Source of the DNA: Piromyces finnis
Lineage: Eukaryota; Neocallimastigomycota; Neocallimastigomycetes; Neocallimastigales; Neocallimastigaceae
Assembly: GCA_002104945.1 (NCBI GenBank)
Contig: MCFH01000002.1
Span: 620,001-684,000, forward strand
Reading direction: 5' to 3'
DNA length: 64,000 nucleotides
Positions within the stretch are counted from its first letter, which is position 1. Each line of letters opens with the position of its first letter. Below, piece after piece: positions 51,542-64,000 of the stretch. The notes under the pieces were generated by a model. It had not been told where the DNA came from. It ran no database searches and was given only the letters and a program-made list of their open reading frames with translations. The position numbers and the translations under genes are program-made.

Positions 51542-54243
51542 TTAAATTGTTGATAATTTTGCTGTTTTAACAGATTCTGGCATACGAAGATGGTAATCTT
51601 AAAAATTATATATTTATATAATTAATATAATTAACATTATTAATAATTAATATATAATAATCATTCCTATCATAAAGCATTTTATTTATATTAATTATTT
51701 ACCTCCATTTTGAGTAATGTATCTGACCCATGGGAAAGCTTGATATCCACTTTTTTCAACAACCTTTAAGTAACGTACTTGAATACCTGAAGTAGTAAAG
51801 TATGGAATTTCGAACTTAACTGAAATTGGTGGTTTCTTTTGGTTTTCATCCTCTATTGAATCACCATTTACATTAATCATAATAATTAGATAATTAGTAT
51901 TTTTGAAGAATAATAGAATTTTTGAAAAAATTATATATAAAATAAGTTAAAAAAAAAATACCATTTTTAACACTTGGAAGACCAAAGTGAGCACGAAGAA
52001 TAAATTCCTTACCACCTTGGAATTGTTTTATAGTCCATACAATAGCACTCTTTTCTGGAGCATATGATGCAGAACCCATAGAACACTTTTAATATTTTAT
52101 ATTACGCGAGTTAAATTATTAATAATTAATTAAATTTTTAATATCTCAATTTTAAGATTTTAAATTTATTTTTGAGCTAATTTTAATTACCTTGAATTTT
52201 GGAGTATCAGCATCTTCTGGAACTGGTACAGTAATAGTAACATTGTTTGCAGTTGAACGACGTTTGAATTGAGCTTTAGCCTATATATAATAATATTATA
52301 TTTTCTTACTTAATATATATATATATTAACTTTTTTTTTTTTTTTTTAATTATTATTTACCTTAATTTGATATTCAATTCTAGATCCGCTGTGGGTTTGA
52401 ACAATAACCTCAGTCCAAATTAAAGGTTTAACTTGAGTACTTAAACGGTAAGACATTAATTCAAATTCACCATCTGGTGGAATGAAAGAAATGGTACGGT
52501 TATTTTCAAATCTTGATAATCTGACACATTGATGGAATTTAACATCTTCCATTTCAATAGCCTTACTCTTTGATGAAGTGGCTTAAGGAATAATTAATTA
52601 ATTAATTATGAATTATGCATATAAAAATTTTATATAAAAGTTAATAATTGTGTTTAAGTATCTGCATTATTATCTATTTATTATTTACATATTTATTACT
52701 ATTATTATTATTATTATTGCTATTTTTTTGCTGTAAAAGAAAATAATAAACTTACTTTTACCAGCGGTTTCAAACATAACCTTATCATTTAAACCTAAAC
52801 GTAATTCTGGCATACCAGAAAGGAAACATTTCATCTTAATAGCACCGAGAATTTCACTTCTTAATACATTACCATTACTATTAACCTATTTAATCATTTA
52901 ATTTAATCATTAATATTTATATAATGTTAATATTATATCTTATTATAAAAGAAATAATTTACAGTAATTAATATAAGTAGATTGCTTATTGTGAAAAACT
53001 TACTAATAAATTAACAGATTCTATAACATCTAAGAAAACTTCATTCTTTCTGTATTTAATACCTTCAGATCTCCAAGACACGGCATTAGTAACAGCAATT
53101 GGTGGTCGTACTTGAACTTCCATTTGGTGACTTTCTTGTGTAATGTATCTTTTTTTTTTTTTTTTAAAAAAAATGAAACAAACAATAAACAATGAAATTT
53201 AATTTTGAATGTTAAATTATTATTTACAATACAATAATATATATTATTAATGAATATATACTCTTGAAGAATTTTTGATTCTGTTGTTTGAGGATAACCA
53301 AAATCCATCATTTCATCCAATAATTCATAAATAATAACAAAGTTATCACGAATAGATTCTTCTTCCAATACTTTGAAATATTCTTTAAATACCTATTTAT
53401 TATAAATATAAGCATTATTATTATGGTATTGCAATGATTTATCTGAATGTTTTATGTTTATTGATTATATCTTATAAAATTGATATTAAGAGTTTACTTC
53501 AATAAGCTTATGTAAGAATAATAATATAGTGACAGCATTGGAATTCTTCTTGGTCATTGCAAGTACTTTGTTTATTTACAAAGTTTAAAAAATACAATAT
53601 TGTTAAGGATAAATTTTGAAATGATAAATATATTTTTTATGTATAATTATTATTATGTATTTTAAAAACTTATTGAAATAAATTTTAACATTCTTTAAAA
53701 TTTAATGCAAATTAATTTTATAATTTAAAAGAAAAAATATATCTTTTTTGGCTTATGAATTTATTAAATGATTGTTTTTCCATTGATTAAAAATAAAAAT
53801 TTCATATCTAAATAATGTTGTTGTAACTCTTGTATAGTTGATTGTTTATTTATTTATTATTATTTTTTGGTTTGTATTTAAATGTTTTGATTCAATTATA
53901 TAATTATTTATCAAATAAGATTATATTCTTTCTTTTATAATTATTTTTTTTTTACTATTAAATATTAAAAGAAATGAAGTAAAATGGAAAACGATATAAA
54001 AAGATATTGAATTTTAAATATATATATATAAAGGATACAATATAAATTGTTATGTTTTACATATAAGAAATTAACACCATCTTCTGTTGACAATATAGGT
54101 GACAGCGTTTGTTCCTCTTCTTCTGCTGCTAAAACTAAAGGCATAAATTTTTCAATTTTTCTAATTGGGATATCACCTCTGTAATTTCTTGAGATGAGTA
54201 CCTTTCCTTTTAAATCTAATATGAAAATTGCTGAAGCTACCAT
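51542..54243 (-). CDS. APM1: AP-1 clathrin adaptor complex mu subunit
   Basis: The medium (mu1) chain of AP-1, which selects YxxPhi-motif cargo for clathrin vesicles between the trans-Golgi network and endosomes. Ten exons: 54039-54243, 53498-53565, 53262-53392, 53004-53148, 52756-52885, 52361-52581, 52191-52280, 51962-52085, 51703-51852 and 51542-51597 (1320 nt, 439 residues; human AP1M1 423). The N-terminal longin-like domain (1-140) starts with LDLKGKVLISRNYRGDIPI and includes DNFVIIYELLDEMMDFGYPQ. The C-terminal mu-homology domain shows TNAVSWRSEGIKYRKNEVFL, then CVRLSRFENNRTISFIPPDG, then GGKEFILRAHFGLPSV, then TTSGIQVRYLKVVEKSGYQA. It is very close to AP-1 mu, distinct from mu2, mu3 and mu4. 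After the normal ending (DYHLR for DYQLR) there are about 14 extra residues encoded in the last exon. Confidence 0.93.
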
Positions 54244-55912
54244 TTTTTTTTATATATTCTTATTTCTTTTTTAATTTATTCAATTTGTATTCCTTTAATA
54301 ATGTAAATATAAAATATAATGGATTTGTTTAATTATTTTTATTATTATTATTATTAATTTAATATCAAATTTATTTGTTTAAGAGTGATTATTTACATTT
54401 ATTTGCTTTTTCTGTATTTTTATTTTTATTTTTTTTTATTTTATTTTAAAATAAAATAAAAAAACTTTTATTATTAATTTTATTTACTTTTTTTTGTTTT
54501 TATTATATTTAATTTTTATGTTTTTTTTTTAATATTTAATTATAAAGTAATTTTTATTAAAATATATTAAAAAATTATTATTATATAGTAACTATATAAA
54601 AAATCTTTTGTTTATTATAATAATTAAAATTAAAAACAAATTTATATGTTACATACATAATACGTTCATTATTAATATTTCCAATAGATTTTGATACAAT
54701 CTATTCTTCAGACAATAATGTAATATGTAATTATAAAATAATTATTTAGAAAAAAAAAAGCATTAAATATTTCTTTTATATTTTGTCATGCTATCATTGC
54801 TTATTATTATATACTGATATTTATAAATTATATAGTTAACTATTTCTCTAATTTATAGTAGTTATTCATTATTTTGGAATGATTACTATAAATTATTCAT
54901 ATTCATATTTATATTTCTAACCCATAAATTCATAATAAATTTGATAAATAATTATTGACTATCACGTGTATATAATCACATTCTATAAAAGTAAGCCATA
55001 ATTATTTATTAATTTATTATATAGTTTACTTTTCGATTTTTGTTTTTGTAGGGATTTTTTAAATTATTTATTTTAAAAAAAAAAAATAGTGAAGAATATA
55101 TAATAGTATTCACTATATTTAATTTTCTTTTACTTTAATTATATATGCCAAGTTGATTTGGTTTGTAATGCTAATAATATAAAGTTTTTTTTAAATAGAT
55201 ATTAAGTATATCTTCATAAATTATAAATAATACTAGCCTATTTATAATTATATAAAAAAAGCTTTTTAATCAATATTTTCCCTTAAAATCTAATTAAATA
55301 TAATTTCATGTTTCAAAATGTCATAAATTTATGTCTTCTTCCCTTTTTTAATTTATTATTAATAAACAGATTTTAATAAAAAAATCACTTATTTTTTTGT
55401 GTAATTTTTTTTTTTTTAAATAAAAAAAAACAAGATATTGTTTGTATGATGAAATAAATTAAAAAAAGAAGAAGGAAAAGAAAAATAAAATAAAGCAATA
55501 TAACAGCAATAATATTATAAAACAATGATAAATAATTAAACAATCATATAATAACTATTTATTAGATATTAAATAATTAAATACTTGTTCCAAATAGTAA
55601 ATAATAAATTGTCTAATAATATACTTTTTTTTTTTTTTTTTAAAAAAAAAAAATAAATTCATAAAATAAAAAAAGATTCTTATTAAAAACAAGTAAAATA
55701 TTTATTTATATTTAAATAGATTATTAAAGTAAAATATAGCAATAAATAATAATAAATATAAATACAAACAATAATTAAAGCCATAAGAGAAAAAAATAAG
55801 AAAGAAAAAGTAAATAAAATTGAAAATTTCAGATTAAACAAATTATTTTTTTTATACAAAAAATAATAAAATATAAATAGAAACTATTCAAGATATAGTA
55901 TAATATAATAAA
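54244..55912. other. Divergent intergenic region (AP-1 mu and apyrase promoters)
   Basis: About 1.7 kb between the two gene starts. A/T-rich with poly(T) runs. No exon, RNA gene or clear promoter element can be separated from the background. Confidence 0.6.
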
Positions 55913-58761
55913 ATGAAACAAAATATAATAATACTAAAAACAAAATCTTTTTTAAAGCATTGTAAATTAAATATAGATTATTGGCTATTGAAAGGTATAA
56001 AAATATGATATAAAATTTTTAAGTATTAATAATAATTAAATTAATATTTTACATATTATACAATTGTTGTATTGATGATAAAAAATTTATATCAAAAGGA
56101 ACCAGAGGGAAAAGAATAATAGTATTATCCATTCTTTTCTTAATATCCATATTTAGTGGGATATTTTCCATATTTAAATACAATCATTCCGGGAATATCG
56201 CAAAAATTGAAGTATTAGATAATTCAAGCAGTAATTGGGATAAATTTAGAAACTATGGTATTGTTGTAGATGCTGGAAGTTCGGGCTCAAGAGTTCAATT
56301 ATATTCTTGGAGAGATACAAATTATTTACAAACTGCATTCTACCAACATAATTTAACATTTAGTCAATTAGATGGCATTAACAATGATGGTTTACCTTTA
56401 ATTGAAAAGGGGGTGAGAGAAGGAGATAACTGGCAATATAAAATCAACAGAGGTAAGAAGACAATATACATATTTAAATAATTATAAAATAATTAATTAT
56501 TTTTTTGGTGGTAATTCTAAATATTAATTAATTAATATATATGAATTAATATATTTATTATCAATTATTATTATTAATTCTTCTTGTATTACTTTGCAAA
56601 TAATCATAAAAATAATTTATATAAAATAATTAAAAATAATTATTCTCTTTTCAAAAAAGGTATTTCAACATTTAAAGATGCACCTGAAGAAGTTGGACCT
56701 AAGCATATTAAATTATTAATGGATCCACTTTTAAACATCATACCGGCAGAAAAAATAAGCTCAACACCAGTATATATATATGCAACAGCTGGTATGCGTT
56801 TACTTAAAGATAATGAAAGAAATGCAATTTTATCAGAAGCATGTTTATATTTAAAAAAGAATTATAATTTTTTAGTTGAAGATTGTAGTAAACAAATTAT
56901 TAACATTTCTGGTGAAGAAGAAGGTTTATATGGATGGCTCGGATTAAATTATTTAAAGAATGGATTTTCAATGTCCACTACCGAGAAAAAATCAAATAAT
57001 AATCAAAATATAATACCATCCTATGGGGTATTGGATATGGGAGGTGCTTCAACTCAAATAGCATATGATATATCTTCATTTGTCGACAAACCATCAAAGG
57101 AAGAAAATGTAATTAAAACAGAACTCCATAAAATTACAGGTGAAAAAACAACATATAATGTTTATTCTACCACATTTTTAGGTTTTGGTATGAATGAAAC
57201 TCGTAGAAGATATTTAGAAGCATTAGTAAAAAGGGGTATTAACTATGTATTTGAAAATTTTGATCTTCAAAAAGAAAAGAGATCAAATTCTAAATCACCA
57301 ATTCCTAAGACTAATCATCAAAATGATGAATTAAATAGTTCAAACTCCAAATCACCAATGCCAAGTGCTTCATATTATCAAATTACAGAACAAAAGAATT
57401 CTGTAGCAAAGTCACCACTTCCAAGTACAACTGATCATCAAGAAAAGAATATTCCGAACAAATCCATGGGTAATTCAGAATCAATCATTAATAAAGACGA
57501 AAATATTGAAGAACTTAGTAATAAAGTTATAAATGATAATGGGTTAAATGGAGAGTTTAAAATCAAGTTAGATACTAAAACATCTGAAAAGTATTATGAA
57601 TTAGTTATTCATGATCCTTGTCTTCCATTGAATGCCAAACAAAATGAATTTAAACCTATTGACTTAATACCCCTTGAAGAGGATTACGATATTAGTGATT
57701 GGAGAGTAGATATGAAAGGTACAGGGGATCTTGATAAATGTATGTCGGATGTTTATCCATTATTAAATAAGACAGAGCCATGTAAGAACGAGCCATGCCT
57801 TTTCAATGGTGTACATACACCAGTAAGTGATTTTTCAAAGATGCCATTCTATGGTATTAGTGAATATTGGTATACTAGTCATGATGTTCATAAGCAAGGC
57901 GGTGCCTATAATTATGATAAATTTTATAATTCTGCAAAGAATTTATGTAACACCAACTGGGAAATATTAGATAATAATTATAAAGATGGTCAATATTCCC
58001 TAATATATGATGAATATCTTTTATTTTTAAGTTGTTTTCGTAGTGCATGGGTTATGACTGTTTTACACGATGGTATTGGTATTACAAAAAGTCCTACATT
58101 TAGTAAGAGAGATTTATTTAATAAAACAAGGATAGAAGACGCCAATCAAACTCAAGAAGACATCAACAATATTTTATTAAATAGTAGAGCCACGATTCCT
58201 GAGAGCAAAGAAGAATTAATACCATTTACTACTATAAACGAATATAATGGATATCAGGTATCATGGACACTTGGTGTTATTCTTAATTTCATTTGTTCAA
58301 CGATTAGTGAATCACTTGATTACATTGATTTTGGTCCAAGTAAAGAATTTACGTTAACAGTATTTTTATTTGGAATGACAAGTATAGTTGCGATGATAGC
58401 CGTCATTAGTCTTATTTTATATTTTAAATATGGCAATCAAAGACTACAATACACAGAAATTCTACCTGTTTACGATAATTCTAGTAAAAGCAAATTAAAG
58501 AATAGATATAGAGAAGTTATTTCTCTTGAGAATATTACAAATAATAATATGAAAATGAAACCCTCTGAAAGTTTTAACTCTGTAAGAGTTTCTAATTCAT
58601 CCATGGCATCAAATCCAAAAATTACAAATATAATTACAAAAGAACTTCCATTTAGAGTTAATAGTGATCTTCAACAATATTTAAGTGGTGAAGGAACACC
58701 CAATGAACTTAAACGTGTTAACAGTTTTACAATGATGAAAAAAAATTCAGATATAGTATAG
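55913..58761 (+). CDS. YND1: GDA1/CD39 apyrase, Ynd1/NTPDase4-like
   Basis: A membrane-bound nucleoside tri/diphosphatase, probably Golgi-lumenal. The family clears UDP/GDP produced by glycosyltransferases so that nucleotide-sugar exchange continues. Three exons: 55913-55994, 56099-56452 and 56660-58761 (2538 nt, 845 residues). TM1 is about 34-52 (IIVLSILFLISIFSGIFSIF). Apyrase-conserved regions appear in order: ACR1 YGIVVDAGSSGSR (near 85), ACR2 YIYATAGMR (near 183), ACR3 GEEEGLYGWLGLNY (near 229), ACR4 VLDMGGASTQIAY (near 268) and an ACR5-like YGISEYWYTS. The second TM is about 707-735 near the C-terminus, followed by a cytosolic tail of about 110 residues. FLGFGMNETRRRYLEAL after ACR4 resembles the Ynd1/NTPDase4 group. 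An insertion (about 350-420) contains three K-S-P-x-P repeats. The start is in a short first exon and could be different. Confidence 0.85.
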
Positions 58762-61490
58762 ACATACAATTTTTAAATTCATATTTTATCCTAATTCTAT
58801 ACAAATATTTTTTTTCTCAAAAAATGAAATTAAAAAAAAAAAAAAAAAAGATATACGATTGAATAGAATAAATAGAAAAAAAAAAAAAAGGTAGTAAATC
58901 ACATTTCATAATCAACAAAAAATATATAAAATTTTTTATATTATTTTTATATCCTATCTTTTTTTTTTTTTTATTATTATACAACCTTTTTTCTTTTTCT
59001 ATAGATAAAAAAAAAGAAAGATCAAAGCATCCAACCATATTTATAATCAATAATATCTATATTTAATTTTAAGTGATAAACATAATAATATCAAAATAAA
59101 CAAACAACAAGCAAATATTTTTTTTTAAAAAACTTTACCATTTGATATTATTGTTTATTATAGTTATAACACATTATATATAAATGAAAAAAAAAAAAAA
59201 AAATAGCAATAATTAAAAAAAACTATCATAGCCTTTATATATACCATAAAACATAAATTTAATTAAAACAAAATAAAAAAAACTTTAAATTAACCCTTTT
59301 TATTATAGAATACTTTTTTATTTAACGAACCTATAATGATTTTTTTTTTTTTTTTTTGAAATGATATTACTATAGTAGATAAAAAAAAAAAAAAAAAAAG
59401 CTATGTATAATTTTGATCAATTTCTTTAATTTTATCATAATGACTAAAAACGTTTAATATTAAAATTTTCATTACTCATAAGTTTTTATATAAATTAAAC
59501 TTTTTTAATATAAACTTTGGATTAAAAAATATTTAATGGCAAAAGTGAAATTTTTTATTTTTTTTTTTGAAATATTAAAAACTTTTTTTTATCAATTCAT
59601 AATAGTAAATTAGAAATGAGATAGTATGATTAATTTATATTCCAATTTATTAAATATCATATTAATTCTTTATAAATAAATTTTTTTTTTTTAAATAAAT
59701 TTTGATTATATCTGAAAAATCTTTTTTTAATAAGATAATAAAACAAATTGAACTAATTTTACTATTATTAACTGACGATTAATACTTTTTTTTTTTATGC
59801 TTACATTAGCATTGTAATAAATCCCTTGTATGGAAATTCCCTTTATATAATTTCAAATAAAAAGCAAAAAAAAAAAAAAAATATTATTTTATTATATTAA
59901 TATGTCACAAATAATGATTTTATTATATCATATAGGCAATTATAGTATTTTTTTTTTTTTTTTTGGTTAAGAGTCTTATTGGAGTTTGTTTTAAATGATA
60001 AATAAATGGGTGACAAATATTTTAAACTAATTACATGTTTAAATCAATATTTTAAGTACATTTTAATAAATTTGTAATGTTAATATCTATTTTTAATATT
60101 ATATTTTGTAATGTATTATATCATATATTAAATTATAAAAAATGAAACTATCCAATATAAATGTATTAAACTTTTTTTACAATAATAAAGTCAAAAAGAA
60201 CGGGTACATTATTTGTGGCATTTTATATAATATCTATTTAATTTTATATATTACAATAAATATATTATATTTACTAATTATATATGATTTACTTAGTATT
60301 CATTTAATTCAAAAAAAAAGAAGAAATTAATTAAAAATACTACTATCATAATATTAATTAATATATTACATAATATAGTTAGAATTGAGATTTTATTAAA
60401 AATTCAATATATAATGTTAATATAATTAAATAATACTATTAATATATTATGATAATATTATTTTTAAATATACTATATTGAAAAATATAATTATCTTAAT
60501 ATATTATAATTAAATAGATTAATTATAATTAATATATGAATTTATAATTTTAATATCTAAAAAGTATTTCTTAAATTTAATATATAATTATATAAATAAA
60601 TAAATAAAAAAGGGATTTTAATTATAAATTAAGTTTATATATATAAAAATTTGAATATATTATTATTAACAAAATTTTAATATCCTTTTAGTTCCTTATT
60701 AATAATTAATAATAGTAAAAAAAAAAAAAAATTCTTGTAATAATTTACCATTAAATAATTATATTAAATAATTATTGTGAAAAAAAAACCTAATCTTAAT
60801 ATTTATAATTTTTGCATAATCATAAAGATATATAAAATTAAAATTTCGTTTTTTTTTTTTAAAAAAATATTAAGATAAATTTTAAATAAAAGCATCTTTT
60901 TTTTTAAAAAAAATAAAAAAAAAAAAAAGAGAAAAAATATAGATTATAAAATCTTTTATAATTACTTTTAATAAATAAATAATGTAAGAGAAATTATAAT
61001 ATTTTTTTTAAATAATAAATATATTTGCATAATAATATATAATCAAAATAAAATAAAACAAAAATAATTATAAAAAGGAAGAATATTAATCCAAATCAAA
61101 ATAAAGGAAATAATAATTTTATTATCATCAGTAATAAAAAGTAAATAAATAAAATCAATCTATTTCAATAAAAAAAATAAAAGAGGAAAAAGGAAAATAA
61201 AAATAGAAAATTTGATAGAAATAAACTAAAACTCAGTAATGTAGATATACCTAATATTATGACAAAGACAATACAAATAAAGTATATTCCAATAAACAAA
61301 TATATATATAATTCATATTTATAAAATATAATATCATAAAAATAATTTAATCAAATATAAACAAGGATTAATATTTTAAAATTAAATATATAATAAAAAG
61401 AATAATTTAAATATTATTTTATTTTTTATTAAAAAGAAAATAACAAATTGGAAAACTAAATATTACTATTATATATAATAGATATAAAAA
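58762..61490. other. Intergenic, no gene seen
   Basis: About 2.7 kb between the apyrase stop and the Vtc1 start, both on the plus strand. Poly(A)/poly(T) runs throughout. The open frame at 60142-60330 is Ile/Leu/Tyr-rich as expected from random AT-rich DNA and has no recognisable domain. Confidence 0.6.
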
Positions 61491-62036
61491 ATGCAAAGAC
61501 AACAAATGGGTATGGGAGGTAGCTCCTTAAACAGATCAAAATCAAAGCAAGCTGGAAGTCAACCAGCTCCATCCCGTGTTGAACCAAAGGTTTACTTCGC
61601 CAATGAAAGAACTTTCCTTTCTTGGACACATACTGGTATCTTATTAGCTGGTTTATCATTAACTATTTTAGGTAATTAAATGCTTTAAAATTAATAAATA
61701 ATAGGCAGTAATTTATGCAAATAATGTGTATAGGTGTTAATTTTTATTTTATAATAAAAAATAAACTTAAAAAAATTAAAAAATAAACAAAAATAAATAG
61801 CTTTCGGTAATGTTGTTGCTAGAGTTGGTGGTACTTTATTCTCTGCAGTTGGTATTATCTTTATTGGTTATGCCTTAATTAGATACAGATGGAGAGTTAA
61901 TATGATTAAAGAAAAGCACCCAGGACCATACGATGACCGTTACGGACCATACTTATTAACCGGTTTCTTAATTCCAGTTGTCATATTGAATTTATTCTTG
62001 TCATTCAGAGAATTAGATAATTCATACTGTTTCTAA
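61491..62036 (+). CDS. VTC1: Vacuolar transporter chaperone Vtc1 (DUF202)
   Basis: The small membrane subunit of the VTC complex, which makes polyphosphate from ATP and moves it into the vacuole (acidocalcisome). Two exons, 61491-61671 and 61801-62036 (417 nt, 138 residues; yeast Vtc1 129). A polar N-tail (1-32) precedes the conserved [20 protein letters not shown]. Three membrane segments follow (about 46-65, 72-92 and 109-130). [15 protein letters not shown] lies before the third. The conserved Arg in NERTF and those in RYRWR line the channel in the family. The splice point falls inside the first membrane segment (TILG then [11 protein letters not shown]). The start is the only ATG before the domain. 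The partners Vtc2-4 (SPX and polymerase) are not in this window. Confidence 0.95.
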
Positions 62037-64000
62037 GTAAAACAAAGTCCAAGTCATCATATCATATATACTTAAAACAGAAAGAAAATACAAAAAAAAA
62101 ATTAAAAAAAAAAAAAAAAACCAAATAATATCTTATAAAATTTTAATAACGCAATATTAAAAAATGAATATTATCTCTAATATTTATATATTTTGTCATT
62201 AATAAAAATTAAAAAAATCAAAAAATCTAAAAAATACAAAATAATTAACCTACATTTAAAATATCTTCATTTTAATACATATATAAATAAAATATTTAGT
62301 ATTTAAATAATGTAAAAGTTATTTTTTTTTAATTTACATATAATTAATCTATATAATTGTTAAAATATATATAATATATATTAATTTATTTAAATAAAAA
62401 GTTAAATAATTCAATTTTTTTTATTTTTTTTTATTTTCGACTTTATACATAATATTTTGTACAATATATTTTATTTATTTAAATTAAAAGTAATTATAAA
62501 GTATAGTTTAATTGTAAATGTGAAAAAAAGAAAGAAGTTAAGGAATAATCTTTATTAATAAAAATAAAACAAAAATAAAACTATACAAAAATATAATTGT
62601 ATTAATTTATAATTGTTAACTTTTTTTTAGGTCATATATAATTTTACTTCCAATACATGTTACTTTCTTTTCCATTTAAATTTTTGAATATATATAAAAC
62701 TAATTATTATTTTTTTTTTTTAAAAAAAAAAAAATTACCTTACAAGTATAAATAGAATAATAATTTTTTTTTTTTTTTTATAATTATTTATATTTCAATT
62801 ATTGAAAGACAATGTAGCAAAATTGAAATGTTTTTATTAGAGAATTACTTTTTATATATATATATTAAATTCATAAAAATTTCTTTATATTTTTTATTTA
62901 TACATAAAAGAGTTTAATGGATTGAAGTTTATTTTTATGTTATTTATCCTTCCATATTATTAATAATTTTATATATAAATATAAAACAAAAATGAAAATC
63001 TAAAAAAAATATTAATTATTTATTCCTTGATTTATATATATATATCAAATATATCAAATAACCTCTCTCTTTATTATTATTTTTTTTTTAAATAAATTCA
63101 TAATCATATTTGTAAAAAAAAGTCTTTTGAATTAATATTATATAATATATGGTATGTTGTCTAAATAGCATGGTAAAAGAAAAAAAAAACTCTAAATGAA
63201 CTAGTTGTAATTAAAATCTATGTCTTATTTAAAATTGCCTAAAAATTTTGTAACTATAAATTTTATTATATGTATGATACACATTAGCTAATAATCCTAG
63301 ATATTATAATTCGTAAAAAGAAACATAGATTATATATTAATCCAATCATTTAATGTTAATCACATGATTGTTTTTAAATTTTTAATGATTATTTTATAGA
63401 CGATTGGTTTAGTTTATTAATATAATCTTTATTAATTATTTTATATATTTATTGATTTTATACATAATTAAATCCATATATTACAAATAAACATTAATTA
63501 ATGTAAATGTAAATTATTAATAGATTTATGTTTCATTAATAAAGCATTTAAATTTGATGTTATAGACAAGATCCTTATAATATATATTAATTATATATAA
63601 TAAAAAAATGAATATATATATTATCAATATACATAAAATATATTTAAAAAATTTCTGAAAAAATTTAATCAATATTTAGATATCTTATTGAAGAATATAA
63701 TGTAAATAAACAATTATAAATATTCAAAGTCATCATATTTAATTATATTATTTAATAAATTTATTAGAAATTTACATATTTTTTCATTACCGTTTTTCTT
63801 TTATTATTTATATTTTCATTAAAGAGATTTTATATTCATAATATATATATACACATAATATTTCTATATTCTGTTCATCATTATATTTATTTATAATATT
63901 GAAAAGATAAGAAATTAAAGGAAATATATAGAAGAGTATATATTGTTTTTAATAAGTAAAACATTAGTTATAAAATTTCAACATCAATTCGATAAAAAAA
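62037..64000. other. AT-rich right flank, no gene seen
   Basis: About 2 kb after the Vtc1 stop. Only A/T tracts and short TA runs; no conserved exon or RNA gene on either strand. Confidence 0.6.

Noticed and set aside
60142-60330. Plus-strand open frame of 62 codons
   Set aside because: Ile/Leu/Tyr/Asn composition expected from random AT-rich DNA; no domain, no conserved motif, no neighbouring exon.

Overview
The window is extremely AT-rich nuclear DNA from a eukaryote with many short introns (GT..AG), long A/T homopolymers and abundant microsatellites. The protein set is fungal: a SAGA Ada1/Hfi1 subunit, an Mvp1/SNX8 sorting nexin, a Ste50/Ubc2-type MAPK adaptor, Get1, AP-1 mu, a Ynd1-type apyrase and Vtc1. 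A MORN5 homologue (a protein typical of flagellated eukaryotes) and a Sel1-repeat gene point to a zoosporic fungus. The base composition and style fit anaerobic gut fungi (Neocallimastigomycota). That placement is inference.

Layout. 1-15 kb holds four genes, all on the minus strand: an 11-repeat Sel1 protein (262-2959), MORN5 (6423-8704), a small CoA-binding-domain protein (9856-10942) and Ada1 (11588-14712). 18411-25363 is a complete Ty3/gypsy LTR retrotransposon: identical 419-bp LTRs, a short target-site duplication, gag, and pol in the -1 frame behind a slippery heptamer and stem-loop. 25.4-34.8 kb is a gene desert of A/T tracts and small repeats. 34.8-62 kb holds seven genes: a tetraspanin (+), Get1 (-), Mvp1/SNX8 (-), SAM-RA-SH3-SH3 adaptor (+), AP-1 mu (-), Ynd1-like apyrase (+) and Vtc1 (+). 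The last 2 kb shows no gene.

I rebuilt every spliced gene by hand from reading frame, GT/AG sites and family conservation. In each one the exon lengths sum to a multiple of three. The reconstructions exposed very small exons, including an 8-nt exon in Mvp1.

How the genes fit together. Most host genes in the right half act on endomembranes: Get1 (ER insertion of tail-anchored proteins), Mvp1 and AP-1 mu (endosome/Golgi sorting), the apyrase (Golgi lumen), Vtc1 (vacuolar polyphosphate) and a tetraspanin. There is no operon-like organisation; this is probably ordinary gene order. I found no convincing wholly new multi-gene system. The items most worth a second look are the retrotransposon recoding signal, a tRNA-like segment inside pol, the 8-nt microexon, and the four-domain Ste50-like adaptor.
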